From assembly GCF_900129765.1 (NCBI RefSeq), contig NZ_FQWU01000002.1, positions 62,001 to 126,000 of the forward strand: 64,000 nt of DNA. Direction: 5' to 3'. Positions 47,993-56,796 of this stretch are shown piece after piece; position 1 is the first letter of the stretch, and each line of letters starts with the position of its first letter. This stretch comes from Massilia sp. CF038 (lineage in GTDB: Bacteria; Pseudomonadota; Gammaproteobacteria; Burkholderiales; Burkholderiaceae_D). The translations under genes were made by a program, and so were the position numbers. The notes below the pieces were generated by a model. That model was not told where the DNA came from, did not search any database, and saw nothing but the letters and a program-made list of their open reading frames with translations.

Positions 47993-49185
47993 TAGCAGCA
48001 CTCCCCACGCGTCTTGTAGGTCAGCACCGGCTTGCTGCGAGCGACCACCCGCGCCAGTCCCGCCCCGACCAGGCAATCGAGAACGCTGTCGACAGTCTTG
48101 TACGCCTGCGGCGCCTCCTCGTAGATCAAACCCCGATCGTTGCAGATCACGCGCCCACCCATTGAGGTGCGGCTCAATTGCGCCGGCGTGGCAATGCGCT
48201 CCAGACGCCCCTTGCAATCGGTGCGCTGCCATTTTCGCCCGGCGCCGTGCGCCAGCGAATGCAGGCTCAATGCGCCAGCGTTGGCGACTGGTGCAAGCAA
48301 GTAGCTGTAGTCGTCGCGCGAACCTGGCAACATGACCGGGCCCAGATCACTTGGTGTGGCCCCCTTGCGGTGCAGCCAGCCCTTCGCACTATCGACTTGC
48401 GCGGGTACAACCGTGTTGTGATTGACCTCAAGCACGGGAACCGCCCCGCAACGCAAACGCTGGCAAATCCGTGCCGCAATCACCCGGCGATTCAGTTCGG
48501 CGAACTGAACAGCCGCATCGTGTTGCGCCAGGTAGGCCAGCGCGTCCGCCGTACCATCAGCCAGGCCTGCATGACTGAATTGATCGACATGGTAACGCAG
48601 TACCGCTTGCCCCAGGCCACGGGAACCGCTGTGCACGAGCAACTGCAAGCGCTTCGGTTCGATTGCTGTTTGCGCCACCGTATCGGCGCATTCGACCTGA
48701 TCGACCACCTGCAGTTCGGCAAAGTGATTACCGCCCCCAATGGTGCCAAGCGAACGCAGATGCGAGGTATCAAGACCGGCGTCCGCCAGCGCGGCCGTCA
48801 GCGTTGCTTTGCGCTGTACTAACAGCGGATCGCGCGCTGTCAGCAGCGCCCACTCATCCTCATCCATGATGCGGTCGAGATTGCCGATCTGCTTGTCGAG
48901 CTTGTCGAGCTTTGCCTTGCTGGCGAGGATATCGGTTTGCCACAAGGCCATGCCGCAGCCGATATCATTGCCAACCAGCGCGGGATAGAAGCGGCCAGTC
49001 GAGAAAAATGCCGCGCCGACCGGGTAGCCCCGACCCGGATGCAGATCGGGCAAGCCCACCACGCGCGCCATGCCAGGCAATTGCGACGTGGTTTTCAGTT
49101 GTTGTACAGCAGCGTCTTCGAGCCAGAGGCGTGCCGACGCGATGATCGCAACGCGATCAGAAATAATTTGAACAAAATTGCCCAT
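47992..49185 (-). CDS. rtcB: RtcB-family RNA ligase (PrfH-associated type)
   Basis: 397 aa from the ATG at 49183-49185; a TTG 15 bp upstream (49200) is the alternative, and neither has a strong ribosome site. RtcB joins 2',3'-cyclic-phosphate and 5'-OH RNA ends using GTP and Mn2+. Metal/GMP features: D74 and C77 in GNDIGCGM, GGGNHF (150-155), H185 in HSGSRG and the guanylylated H313 in AHGAGR. Shorter than E. coli RtcB (~408) and of the PrfH-linked branch by context. Translation is coupled to prfH. No RtcR regulator or rtcA is nearby. Confidence 0.93.
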   Translation of the reverse strand: MGNFVQIISDRVAIIASARLWLEDAAVQQLKTTSQLPGMARVVGLPDLHPGRGYPVGAAFFSTGRFYPALVGNDIGCGMALWQTDILASKAKLDKLDKQIGNLDRIMDEDEWALLTARDPLLVQRKATLTAALADAGLDTSHLRSLGTIGGGNHFAELQVVDQVECADTVAQTAIEPKRLQLLVHSGSRGLGQAVLRYHVDQFSHAGLADGTADALAYLAQHDAAVQFAELNRRVIAARICQRLRCGAVPVLEVNHNTVVPAQVDSAKGWLHRKGATPSDLGPVMLPGSRDDYSYLLAPVANAGALSLHSLAHGAGRKWQRTDCKGRLERIATPAQLSRTSMGGRVICNDRGLIYEEAPQAYKTVDSVLDCLVGAGLARVVARSKPVLTYKTRGECC

Positions 49186-49234
49186 GTGATGCCAATCCAA
49201 AAGATGAAACGAGGGATTGGGCGTGGCGGCGCGC

Positions 49235-49251
49235 GGACGAGGAACTCGTCC
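49235..49251 (-). promoter_or_regulatory. Perfect hairpin between the 19-codon ORF and rtcB
   Basis: GGACGAG (49235-49241) and CTCGTCC (49245-49251) form a 7-bp stem with a 3-nt loop, extended by outer GCGC pairs (49231-49234, 49257-49260). No U-tract follows, so it is not a plain terminator; it may affect message stability or rtcB translation. Confidence 0.4.
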
Positions 49252-49266
49252 TGAAAGCGCTAACGA

Positions 49267-49326
49267 TTAGTGCAGGACGTGACCAGCCAGACCCAGAAAA
49301 GGAGTGTTGGACGTAGTAACTTTCAT
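49267..49326 (-). CDS. 19-residue ORF with strong ribosome binding site, upstream of rtcB
   Basis: ATG at 49324-49326 preceded by AAAGGAGTCACC, the best Shine-Dalgarno sequence in this region (7-nt spacing), reads MKVTTSNTPFLGLAGHVLH and stops at TAA (49267-49269). It has no recognised family. It lies 81 bp before the rtcB ATG on the same strand, with the hairpin at 49235-49251 in between. It could be a leader peptide for rtcB-prfH, a small bioactive peptide, or an unused ORF. The ribosome site is the reason for calling it. Confidence 0.5.
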   Translation of the reverse strand: MKVTTSNTPFLGLAGHVLH

Positions 49327-49415
49327 GGTGACTCCTTTCGTTAAAGTGGGTTGGCTTGCTGAGGTCGGGGATAGTAATTTATTTTTATTCAGATGACAAG
49401 CAAAAAATACACGAA

Positions 49416-49847
49416 TCAACTCGGCGTTTTGCGATAGACCGTCTTGCACAGCGCTTCCGTGTAAAACAGCAATCCGTCCTCCACACTGCCGCGCTTCCAT
49501 GTGACCATGATCGCGTTCGATTTGGTGAACAGCTTGCGTATCGCCTGTTCTTGCGGTGTCTCGCTGGCGGCGCCGTTCGGATGTGCGGTCCGATATTCCT
49601 CGGAGTCGTACATGTCGGCAAAGGGCTGCGCCTTTACCTCGCTACCATTCTTTTGCAGAATCGCCACCACGCCGGACGGTGATTTCACCCCTTTGAAATC
49701 GGGATAATTATCGTAAAGATCTTGCAAGGGAACACAGCCGAGTTGCATGTTCACCGGAAACCAGCCTGGCTCGGCGGCGGCGCTGTGCGTTGCAAGTAGG
49801 AGCGTCGGCAACGCCAGCGTCAGAGACAGGATCAGGCGAACAAGCAT
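49416..49847 (-). CDS. Secreted protein of unknown function
   Basis: 143 aa from the ATG at 49845-49847; an in-frame TTG 4 codons earlier is possible. Signal peptide MLVRLILSLTLALPTLLLAT (cut near AAA at about 28), then a ~115-residue domain with two Cys (in LGCVPLQDLYDNYPDF and EALCKTVYRK). I do not recognise the family. It lies on the same strand between yjgR-like and rtcB, 89 bp before the 19-codon ORF; the spacer is AT-rich and may hold the rtcB promoter. Confidence 0.75.
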   Translation of the reverse strand: MLVRLILSLTLALPTLLLATHSAAAEPGWFPVNMQLGCVPLQDLYDNYPDFKGVKSPSGVVAILQKNGSEVKAQPFADMYDSEEYRTAHPNGAASETPQEQAIRKLFTKSNAIMVTWKRGSVEDGLLFYTEALCKTVYRKTPS

Positions 49848-49895
49848 GGTGACTTTCAAAGATAAGAAAAGAAACGCAACGGCTGCTGCGGGCGT

Positions 49896-51446
49896 TTAAC
49901 GCCGTTTCAGAATGGAACCGAGCACGCCGCGAATAATCTCGCGCCCCACGGTCGAACCAATGCTGCGCGCGGCCGACTTGACCATTGCTTCCATGGGCGT
50001 CTGGCGTTTGCTGCTGCTGCCAAACAAATCGCCCAGCCCGCCAATCATGCCACCAAAGCCGCCCGAATCCGCGGGTGCTGGCGCTGGTTGCGATGCCGGC
50101 GCCCGCTTGGGCACTTCAGCGCGGATCTGCGCCTCTTTCTCGGTCGCTGCCGTTGCAGCTGTGCGGCGCGAAATAATTTCGTAAGCGGACTCGCGGTCGA
50201 CGGTTTTTTCGTACACGCCCGCTACCACCGATTGCGCCAGCGCCGTCTCGCGGGCGGCCGCATCGATCGGACCAATTTGAGATGCAGGTGGCAAGATAAA
50301 GGCACGTTCAACCATATTCGGCCTACCCTTTTCATCCAGGAAGGACACTAGCGCCTCACCCACGCCCAGCTCGGTAATTACCTGCGCCGTATCGATCGCG
50401 GGATTGGGGCGGAACGTTTCGGCAGCCGCCTTGACGGCCTTCTGATCGCGCGGTGTATAGGCGCGCAGCGCATGCTGGACGCGGTTGCCCAGCTGACCCA
50501 GCACGGTATCGGGAATGTCGAGCGGATTCTGGGTAATAAAGAACACGCCCACACCCTTGGAGCGAATCAAGCGCACCACTTGCTCTATCTTTTGCAGTAA
50601 CTGCTTGGGCGCGTCCGTGAACAGCAAGTGCGCTTCGTCGAAGAAAAACACCACCTTCGGCTTTTCCAGGTCGCCTACCTCGGGCAAGTTCTCGAACAAC
50701 TCGGACAGCAGCCACAGCAGGAAGACTGAATACATGGCGGGCGCCATCATCAACTTGTCTGCCGCCAGGATATTGACGATACCCTTGCCACGCGCATCGG
50801 TCTGCAGCAGGTCATCGATATTGAGCATGGGTTCGCCAAAGAATTTGTCGCCGCCCTGCTCTTCAATGGCCAGCAGGCCGCGCTGGATCGCCCCAATGCT
50901 GGCCGCAGAAATATTGCCGTACGTGGTGCGGTAATCGGCTGCATTGTCGCCCACGTTTTGCAGCATGGCGCGCAAATCCTTGGTGTCCAGTAACAGCAGG
51001 CCATTGTCATCGGCGATCTTGAACACCAGTTGCAGCACACCTTCCTGGGTATCATTCAAGTTCAACATGCGCGAGAGCAGCAAGGGCCCCAGATCGGACA
51101 CGGTTGCCCGCACCGGATGGCCCTGCTCGCCAAATACATCCCAGAACGTGACCGGGCAAGCGGCCCAGGCAGGCTCATCAAGCTCAAGCGCCTGCAGGCG
51201 CGTCTTCATTTTCTCCGACGCCGCGCCGGCCTTGGCCATGCCGGACAAATCGCCCTTCACGTCCGCCATGAAAACCGGCACGCCGATATTGGACAGCGAT
51301 TGCGCGATGGTCTGCAAGGTCACCGTCTTGCCGGTCCCGGTCGCGCCGGTGATGCAGCCGTGCCGGTTGACCAGGCTCGACAACATCTCCAGGGACAGCG
51401 CCGGCTTGGCGTTCATGTTTTTTGCGATCGGCAGTGAAACGGACAT
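49896..51446 (-). CDS. HerA/YjgR-like ATPase (DUF853)
   Basis: 516 aa. P-loop ATPase of the VirB4/HerA/FtsK type: Walker A GATGTGKT (about 34-41), Walker [13 protein letters not shown] (about 265-276), [15 protein letters not shown] sensor region and the arginine-rich [14 protein letters not shown]. The C-terminal ~80 residues are Ala/Pro-rich then Gly-rich and end in [18 protein letters not shown]. Matches E. coli YjgR (DUF853, ~500 aa), whose function is unknown. Single-copy housekeeping rather than defence-linked as far as the sequence shows; no NurA nuclease is adjacent. Confidence 0.9.
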   Translation of the reverse strand: MSVSLPIAKNMNAKPALSLEMLSSLVNRHGCITGATGTGKTVTLQTIAQSLSNIGVPVFMADVKGDLSGMAKAGAASEKMKTRLQALELDEPAWAACPVTFWDVFGEQGHPVRATVSDLGPLLLSRMLNLNDTQEGVLQLVFKIADDNGLLLLDTKDLRAMLQNVGDNAADYRTTYGNISAASIGAIQRGLLAIEEQGGDKFFGEPMLNIDDLLQTDARGKGIVNILAADKLMMAPAMYSVFLLWLLSELFENLPEVGDLEKPKVVFFFDEAHLLFTDAPKQLLQKIEQVVRLIRSKGVGVFFITQNPLDIPDTVLGQLGNRVQHALRAYTPRDQKAVKAAAETFRPNPAIDTAQVITELGVGEALVSFLDEKGRPNMVERAFILPPASQIGPIDAAARETALAQSVVAGVYEKTVDRESAYEIISRRTAATAATEKEAQIRAEVPKRAPASQPAPAPADSGGFGGMIGGLGDLFGSSSKRQTPMEAMVKSAARSIGSTVGREIIRGVLGSILKRR

Positions 51447-51482
51447 GGCGGTAACCTTAATATAGAGACAGGAAAGTGTAGC

Positions 51483-52289
51483 TTACTTTGGCCCGCCCAC
51501 GTTCACCATTCCCTTGAAGTCATAGGGAATCACCACCGTGTGGACCTTGCCCTCGGCGATGCCTTCGGCGATCTTCATCTGGGCCTGCGCCTGCATGTAG
51601 CTGATGGCGCCGGCGTTGGCATTCAGCGCGGAAATCCGCTCTGCCTCTTTCTTGGCGATCTGGACTTCGACTTCCTTGGTTTTTTCCTCGTTTTTGGCGC
51701 GTACCAGATTATCGGCACTGGCTTTGACAGCATCGCTTGGCACCATGCTGAATACCCGTACCTGCGAAATGATCACGCCGTTCAGTTTTTCGTCGGCCAG
51801 GGTCTTGCTCATGCTGCTCTGGATTTCTTCTTCGATCTGGGCGCGGTTATCGTTCATGTTCAAGGCCTCGTATTTGCGGGCGGTCTTGTACACGGCATTG
51901 CGCGCGGTCTGGTAAATATACTGGTGCATCAGATAGATATCGCCGGAGTTGTCCACCATATGGAAGGAGCGGCTCTTGTTGATATACAGGTCAGATACGG
52001 CCGAAGGCACGATGTTATAGACCACGCTGATATCAAAATCCTTCATGGTTGAATTGTCCGAGGCCAGCGGGTTCAAATCGCGCACATCGACGCTGACATC
52101 CTTGATCGGGAAGGTGAGCACCTTGCCGATCACGGTTTGATTGAAACTGCCGGCCACCAGCTCCGTGCCTTCTATCGTTTTATCAAAATTGACGCGCAGG
52201 CCGACTTCGCCGGTTTCAACAATGGTGCAGCCGGAGGTGGCCAGACCAACACACATCGCAACCGCCACCACTGGAATCAATTTCTTCAT
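51483..52289 (-). CDS. SPFH/prohibitin-like lipoprotein
   Basis: 268 aa. Lipoprotein signal MKKLIPVVAVAMCVGLATSG then Cys21, so it should be lipidated, unlike most SPFH proteins which have a membrane helix. The SPFH/Band 7 domain (about 22-200) includes GEVGLRVNFDKTIEG and VRDLNPLASDNSTMKDFDI, then a coiled segment with NEEKTKEVEVQIAKKEAERI. Similar to the prohibitin-like proteins found in some phages and chromosomes. It follows the YjgR-like gene by 36 bp on the same strand but upstream, so they may share a transcript. Confidence 0.88.
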   Translation of the reverse strand: MKKLIPVVAVAMCVGLATSGCTIVETGEVGLRVNFDKTIEGTELVAGSFNQTVIGKVLTFPIKDVSVDVRDLNPLASDNSTMKDFDISVVYNIVPSAVSDLYINKSRSFHMVDNSGDIYLMHQYIYQTARNAVYKTARKYEALNMNDNRAQIEEEIQSSMSKTLADEKLNGVIISQVRVFSMVPSDAVKASADNLVRAKNEEKTKEVEVQIAKKEAERISALNANAGAISYMQAQAQMKIAEGIAEGKVHTVVIPYDFKGMVNVGGPK

Positions 52290-52424
52290 TTTTCGCTTTC
52301 AAGTGAAATTTTTGCGCGCACAAGCGCGCTTCTAGAAGGCAACATTACCTATATACTGTGTAAATGTAAAGACGGCTTGCCCCGACACCACATTTGATCG
52401 TCAACTGCCATTTTTGGAGTAATT

Positions 52425-52988
52425 CTGAACACTGAAACGCTGCGTATATCGCCAGACATCGCGCTTGTTCCTGTCTCACTCAGCCATGCCAACGCCTTGT
52501 CCACCCTGGTCCAAGAGAATCAAGCGCATCTGAAGACCTACATGCCCCGGCTTTGCACCTTGAACACGCCGGAAGCAGCCCAACACCACCTTCGCCAAGC
52601 GATCGACAGTGCCGCAAAAGACGAATTATGCGAATGGCATATTTTTTCTGGCGACCAGCTCTGTGGCGCTGTCCGCATCCACCAATTTGAACCGCACAAC
52701 CGCAAAGCCGCCATCGCCTACTACATCGGCGCAGGCCAGCAGGGTGGCGGACTGGCGACCAAGTCGGCACGCGCCGTACTGGCTTACTGCTTCCGGCGGC
52801 TGGACCTGAACCGGATCGAACTGCGCTGCGCGGCCGACAACCTGGCCAGCCAGCGCGTGGCAAAGCGGCTTGGCTTCACCTGGGAAGGCATGCTGCGCCA
52901 GGCCGAACTCAATAACGGTGTGTTCATCGACCACTTCATCTACAGCCTGTTGCGCCAGGACGCCAACGCCCTGCTTCAATCGGCGTGA
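52425..52988 (+). CDS. RimJ/RimL-like GNAT acetyltransferase, probable non-AUG start
   Basis: 187 aa if translation starts at the CTG at 52425, 5 nt after GGAG (52416-52419). Family homology (NTETLRISPDIALVPVSLSH, then NALSTLVQENQAHLKTYMP) begins right there, yet no ATG, GTG or TTG exists in frame between the upstream stop at 52395 and the TTG at 52497. The TTG would delete the first beta strand. The acetyl-CoA loop is QQGGGLATKSARAVL; NLASQRVAKRLGFTWEG is the C-terminal signature. Acceptor unknown. The ATT at 52422 is a less likely start. Confidence 0.8.
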   Translation: MNTETLRISPDIALVPVSLSHANALSTLVQENQAHLKTYMPRLCTLNTPEAAQHHLRQAIDSAAKDELCEWHIFSGDQLCGAVRIHQFEPHNRKAAIAYYIGAGQQGGGLATKSARAVLAYCFRRLDLNRIELRCAADNLASQRVAKRLGFTWEGMLRQAELNNGVFIDHFIYSLLRQDANALLQSA

Positions 52989-53440
52989 GGATGGTGCTTC
53001 ATCGCGTGCGCCAGCACCGCCATCAGATGCGCACTGCGGGCCGGATCGGGCGCATACCCTAGCGTGCCGTACTGCAGGTATTGGGCAAGCTGCTGCAGCG
53101 CCTCGGGATGTTCGCGCTCGGCCGCGCGTTCGAGCCAGCCGCGCGCCTGCGCCTCGTCTCTGGCGCACCCCTCCCCTGCGGCCAGCATGTAATGGAGCGT
53201 GAACATGGCCTCGGGATGGCCTGCTTCGGCCGCCGATGCAATCAGCGCGCAAGCCTTGACAGGATCGCGCGCCACGCCAATGCCCTGCCGCGTCATGCGT
53301 CCAAGATCAAACCGCGCCGCGGCAGACCCTGTGGCCGCTGCCGCGCGCACGGCGGGGAGATCACCCGGCTCCAGCGGCCGCGCCACGGCCTGGCTCAGCG
53401 CCAGGCCAAGCAAGGCGGCGGAAATCCAGCCGGCTTTCAC
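52976..53440 (-). CDS. Secreted Sel1-repeat protein
   Basis: 154 aa with signal peptide MKAGWISAALLGLALSQAVA, then about three Sel1-type helical repeats: AARFDLGRMTRQGIGVARDP, AAEAGHPEAMFTLHYMLAAG and RAAEREHPEALQQLAQYLQY. Sel1 proteins scaffold protein-protein contacts in the envelope. It starts 4 bp before the stop of the cyclic phosphodiesterase gene (ATGA), so they are co-translated. Its 3' end overlaps the GNAT gene on the other strand. Confidence 0.85.
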   Translation of the reverse strand: MKAGWISAALLGLALSQAVARPLEPGDLPAVRAAAATGSAAARFDLGRMTRQGIGVARDPVKACALIASAAEAGHPEAMFTLHYMLAAGEGCARDEAQARGWLERAAEREHPEALQQLAQYLQYGTLGYAPDPARSAHLMAVLAHAMKHHPHAD

Positions 53441-55428
53441 TTGGACAGATCGATCTGATACAGAGAAAAGCCCTTGCCCTGGCCGTCATCGGCGCGCAGC
53501 AGCGAGACGTTGTCCAGTCCCGCGTCGCGCGCCAGTGGCAGCACATCCGGTGCCGAGCGAAACACCACTGGTCCAGCGGTGCGCACTTTGGCAAAGCGCC
53601 AGGTGCGCTGACGGCCAAACGCCTCGCGCGTGAGCGACTTGGTCTTGCGAATGTAGGCGATCAGCACATCGCGGTTGGTATCCGGCGCCGCAATGACAGT
53701 CTTGCTGCCATCGAGGCCAGGGAAATTGCCGCCACCACTGGCGCGGTAATTATTAGTGGCGACCAGGAAGGCAGCGTCGTCCCGCACAGGCTTGCCACGA
53801 TAAGCCAGGTGAGTGATGCGTTCGCCCACGGGGCGGGTCAGGTCGATCTCGAAACTGATGTCGCTCGATGTGGGCATATCAAAGTTGAAGGCCGGGTAGG
53901 ACGGGTTGATCAGTTCCTGGGCTTCGCTTTTGGCCGGATCGATGGTGTTGAAGCGGGTGGCGGAGCGTTCCAGCCAGGCTTTTAACTGCGCGCCATCGAC
54001 CTTGACCGCATACAGCGTATTCGGATACAGATACAAGCCCGCCGCGTTATTGAGCGCCATTGGTCCCGCCGCCACATCGGTAAAGTCGGCGGCGCCGGCA
54101 AAGCCGGTCTTGAAAGGCGACGCCATTGACAGCACCGGCAGCCTGGCATACTTGGGCAGCCCTGCCTTGACGGCGCGGCGCACATAATCGGCCTGCGCGG
54201 CATTCACCACGGCCAGGGCGGAAACGTCGCCCACCTCTGCAAAGTACGACGACATCCGGAATTTGGTCTCGCCCACGGGCGTTTTGACGTACGCGATGGT
54301 TGCCTCATGTTCTTGCGCGACCAGCGCCGCGATGGAGGCATCCGCTGCCACATACGTTTTATCATCGAGCTTTGCCGCGCGCGCCTCGACAGTGGTCCGG
54401 CTCTTGTCGACGACCCAGCGTTCGCCATCGTGCGTGAGGTGCAAACCAATCACGCCCAGGTGTTTGCCGAACATATTCGCCATCACCGTCGGCACGCCAT
54501 TCACCAGGCCCTTGGCTTTGTCCACACCGGGTAAATTGAATTGGGCCGTTTTGCTGGCGGCGTTGGGGAACACGTCGTGCGAGTGGCCGATCAGCATCGC
54601 GTCAATGCCTGGCACCTTGGCCAGATGCCAGTTCCCGTTTTCCATGGTGGGTGAATAGGCGCTGTCATCGAGCCCGCCGTGCGAAATGGCGACGATCAAA
54701 TCGGCGCCCTTGGCCCGCATCTCGGGAATGAATTTGTTCGCGCTTTCGCGCAAACCTTCGGTATAGACCTTGCCGTCCAGCCAGCGCTTGTCCCAGGCCA
54801 GGATGGTGGGCGGCGTAAAGCCGATGATGCCGACTTTGAGTGTCATGGTGGCCGGCTTGCCATCGGCGCCGGTCACGGCGATCTGCTTGTCGATGATGCG
54901 GTAAGGCGCAAACAGGGGCTGTTTCGATTTGATGCTGTATACGTTTGACAGCACCTGCGGGAAGCTCGGTCCGGCGCAGCGCGGCTTGGTTGGATCGACG
55001 CCGGCGACATCGAAGCGATTACCCGTCACCTGCGACAAATAGGCCAGGCCGTAATTGAATTCGTGGTTGCCGATGCCGCCGCCGTCAAAGCCCAGCGCGT
55101 TCATGGCTTTATAGACCGCCAGGGTCTTGTCGCAGCCAAGCGGCTTGACCAGCGCCTCGTAGTCGGCCAATGCCGTGCCCTGAATGGTGTCGCCATTGTC
55201 AAACAGCAGATTGTTCGGGTACTGCTTGCGCGCCTCGGCGATCAAGGTGGCGGTTCGGTCCAGACCCAGCGACGGGTCGGGCGCGAGGCGGAAGTAGTCG
55301 TAGCCGAGGACATTCGAGTGGACGTCGGTGGTTTCGAGCAGGGCCACCACGGCGGTGGAACCTGGGGTGACCGCACTGGCTTGGGCGCACAGCAGCGCAG
55401 CGAGGGAAATGCAAAATTGATAACGCAT
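53437..55428 (-). CDS. cpdB: Periplasmic 2',3'-cyclic-nucleotide 2'-phosphodiesterase/3'-nucleotidase
   Basis: 663 aa from the ATG at 55426-55428 (signal peptide MRYQFCISLAALLCAQASA); the frame continues 16 codons upstream. Metallophosphatase domain (about 24-330): LLETTDVHSNV, DNGDTIQGTALA, GGIGNHEFNYG, ISHGGLDD and GHSHDVFPN supply the metal ligands. 5'-nucleotidase C-terminal domain (about 370-640) with ATNNYRASGGGNFPG. It hydrolyses 2',3'-cyclic nucleotides to nucleosides for scavenging. Length near E. coli CpdB (647). Overlaps the Sel1 gene. Confidence 0.93.
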   Translation of the reverse strand: MRYQFCISLAALLCAQASAVTPGSTAVVALLETTDVHSNVLGYDYFRLAPDPSLGLDRTATLIAEARKQYPNNLLFDNGDTIQGTALADYEALVKPLGCDKTLAVYKAMNALGFDGGGIGNHEFNYGLAYLSQVTGNRFDVAGVDPTKPRCAGPSFPQVLSNVYSIKSKQPLFAPYRIIDKQIAVTGADGKPATMTLKVGIIGFTPPTILAWDKRWLDGKVYTEGLRESANKFIPEMRAKGADLIVAISHGGLDDSAYSPTMENGNWHLAKVPGIDAMLIGHSHDVFPNAASKTAQFNLPGVDKAKGLVNGVPTVMANMFGKHLGVIGLHLTHDGERWVVDKSRTTVEARAAKLDDKTYVAADASIAALVAQEHEATIAYVKTPVGETKFRMSSYFAEVGDVSALAVVNAAQADYVRRAVKAGLPKYARLPVLSMASPFKTGFAGAADFTDVAAGPMALNNAAGLYLYPNTLYAVKVDGAQLKAWLERSATRFNTIDPAKSEAQELINPSYPAFNFDMPTSSDISFEIDLTRPVGERITHLAYRGKPVRDDAAFLVATNNYRASGGGNFPGLDGSKTVIAAPDTNRDVLIAYIRKTKSLTREAFGRQRTWRFAKVRTAGPVVFRSAPDVLPLARDAGLDNVSLLRADDGQGKGFSLYQIDLSK

Positions 55429-55484
55429 AGTCAGGGATGTGAGATTCGGTGCGCTGATCATATCCCAGGTCAGCACTCCCCACT

Positions 55485-55586
55485 ACATCGTCCTCGCGAA
55501 GGCGGCGGTGCGACGCCTCGCGACCCATGGCAAGTTAAGCAACTTCGGGGACATGCTATAGGTCCCCGCCTTCGCGAGGACGATGT
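55485..55586. repeat. REP-like palindromic element, copy 3
   Basis: Right arm 55557-55586 matches the reverse complement of the family arm over 30 bp; the left arm starting at 55485 agrees for its first ~20 bp (ACATCGTCCTCGCGAAGGCG) and then diverges. It lies between the divergent cpdB and prfB. Confidence 0.85.
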
Positions 55587-55642
55587 TTCAGGGGCACGGG
55601 CCATCCTTCAAACCCCGCACTCTCACTCCAGCGCCGCTGGGG

Positions 55643-55648
55643 TATAAT
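55643..55648 (+). promoter_or_regulatory. Candidate -10 box of prfB
   Basis: Perfect TATAAT 41 bp before the prfB ATG. No convincing -35 is visible at 17 nt. A GGAACGCC just before the ATG is a weak ribosome site. Confidence 0.5.
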
Positions 55649-55688
55649 CGAAGGTTCGATTTAACCAATTCAAGAAGACCGGAACGCC

Positions 55689-56793
55689 ATGGAAGCCGAA
55701 CGCATCAACGCACTGTCCGCCCTGCTCAACGACCTGACCGAACGTCAGGCCGAACTTCGGAGGTATCTTTGACTTCGATAAAAAGTCAGAGAAGCTCGAA
55801 CAGGTCAACGAAGAACTAGAAGATCCAACCGTCTGGAACGATCCGAAGCGCGCACAAGATCTCGGCAAAGAGAAAAAAGCGCTGGAAGCGGTCGTCCACA
55901 CCCTGATCAAGGCCGCCAACGACCTGACCGACGCCAACGACCTGTTTGCCATGGCGCGCGAAGAAAACGATGGCGACACGCTCGAAGCGGTCGTGGCCGA
56001 CGCCGACACCATCAAGGGCGTCATCGAAGGCATGGAATTCCGCCGCATGTTCAGCGGCCAGCTCGACGCCAACAACTGCTTCATCGACATCCAGGCTGGC
56101 GCCGGCGGTACCGAAGCCCAGGACTGGGCCTCGATGCTGCTGCGTCAGTATGTGCGCTACTGCGAACGCAAGGGCTTCAAGGTCGATATCATGGAACAGT
56201 CCGACGGCGAGGTTGCCGGCATCAAGACCGCGACCCTGAAGGTCGAAGGCGAATACGCCTATGGCCACCTGCGCACTGAAACCGGCGTACACCGCCTGGT
56301 GCGCAAGTCGCCGTTCGACTCGGCCAACGGCCGCCACACTTCGTTCACCAGCCTGTTCGTGTACCCGGAAGTGGACGACTCGATCGAGATCGACGTCAAT
56401 CCTGCCGACATCCGCGTCGACACCTACCGCGCGTCCGGCGCCGGTGGTCAGCACATCAACAAGACCGATTCCGCAGTGCGCATGACGCACGCGCCGACCG
56501 GGATTGTGGTCCAGTGCCAGAACGACCGCAGCCAGCACCGCAACCGCGCCGAAGCGATGGAAATGCTCAAGGCCAAGCTGTACGAGCACGAACTGCGCAA
56601 GCGCATGAGCGAGCAGCAGAAGCTGGAAGACTCCAAGACCGACGTGGGCTGGGGCCACCAGATCCGCTCCTATGTGCTGGACCAGTCGCGCATCAAGGAC
56701 TTGCGTACCAACTTCGAGACCGGCAATACCAAGGGCGTGCTGGACGGCGACCTGGACGACTTCATCTCGGCCTCGCTGAAGCAAGGTGTGTAA
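55689..56793 (+). CDS. prfB: Peptide chain release factor 2 with programmed +1 frameshift
   Basis: 367 aa after a +1 shift: 27 codons from the ATG at 55689 to CTT (55767-55769), then T 55770 is skipped and reading resumes at 55771. RF2 reads UGA/UAA stops; the in-frame UGA at 55770-55772 lets it control its own synthesis. Motif: a Shine-Dalgarno-like CGGAGG (55758-55763), TAT, CTT TGA C. The GGQ peptidyl-hydrolysis motif is at 252-254 in [15 protein letters not shown]. Length as in E. coli (365). It is not a pseudogene. A HAD gene and lysS follow. Confidence 0.97.
55758..55773 (+). other. prfB programmed frameshift site
   Basis: CGGAGGTATCTTTGAC: an internal Shine-Dalgarno, 3-nt spacer, slippery CTT, in-frame TGA and a following C, the canonical RF2 autoregulatory signal. 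Confidence 0.96.
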
Positions 56794-56796
56794 GCG

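Noticed and set aside
55689-55772. prfB looks broken by an in-frame TGA after 27 codons
   Set aside because: This is the conserved programmed +1 frameshift of RF2, with internal Shine-Dalgarno and CTT TGA C.
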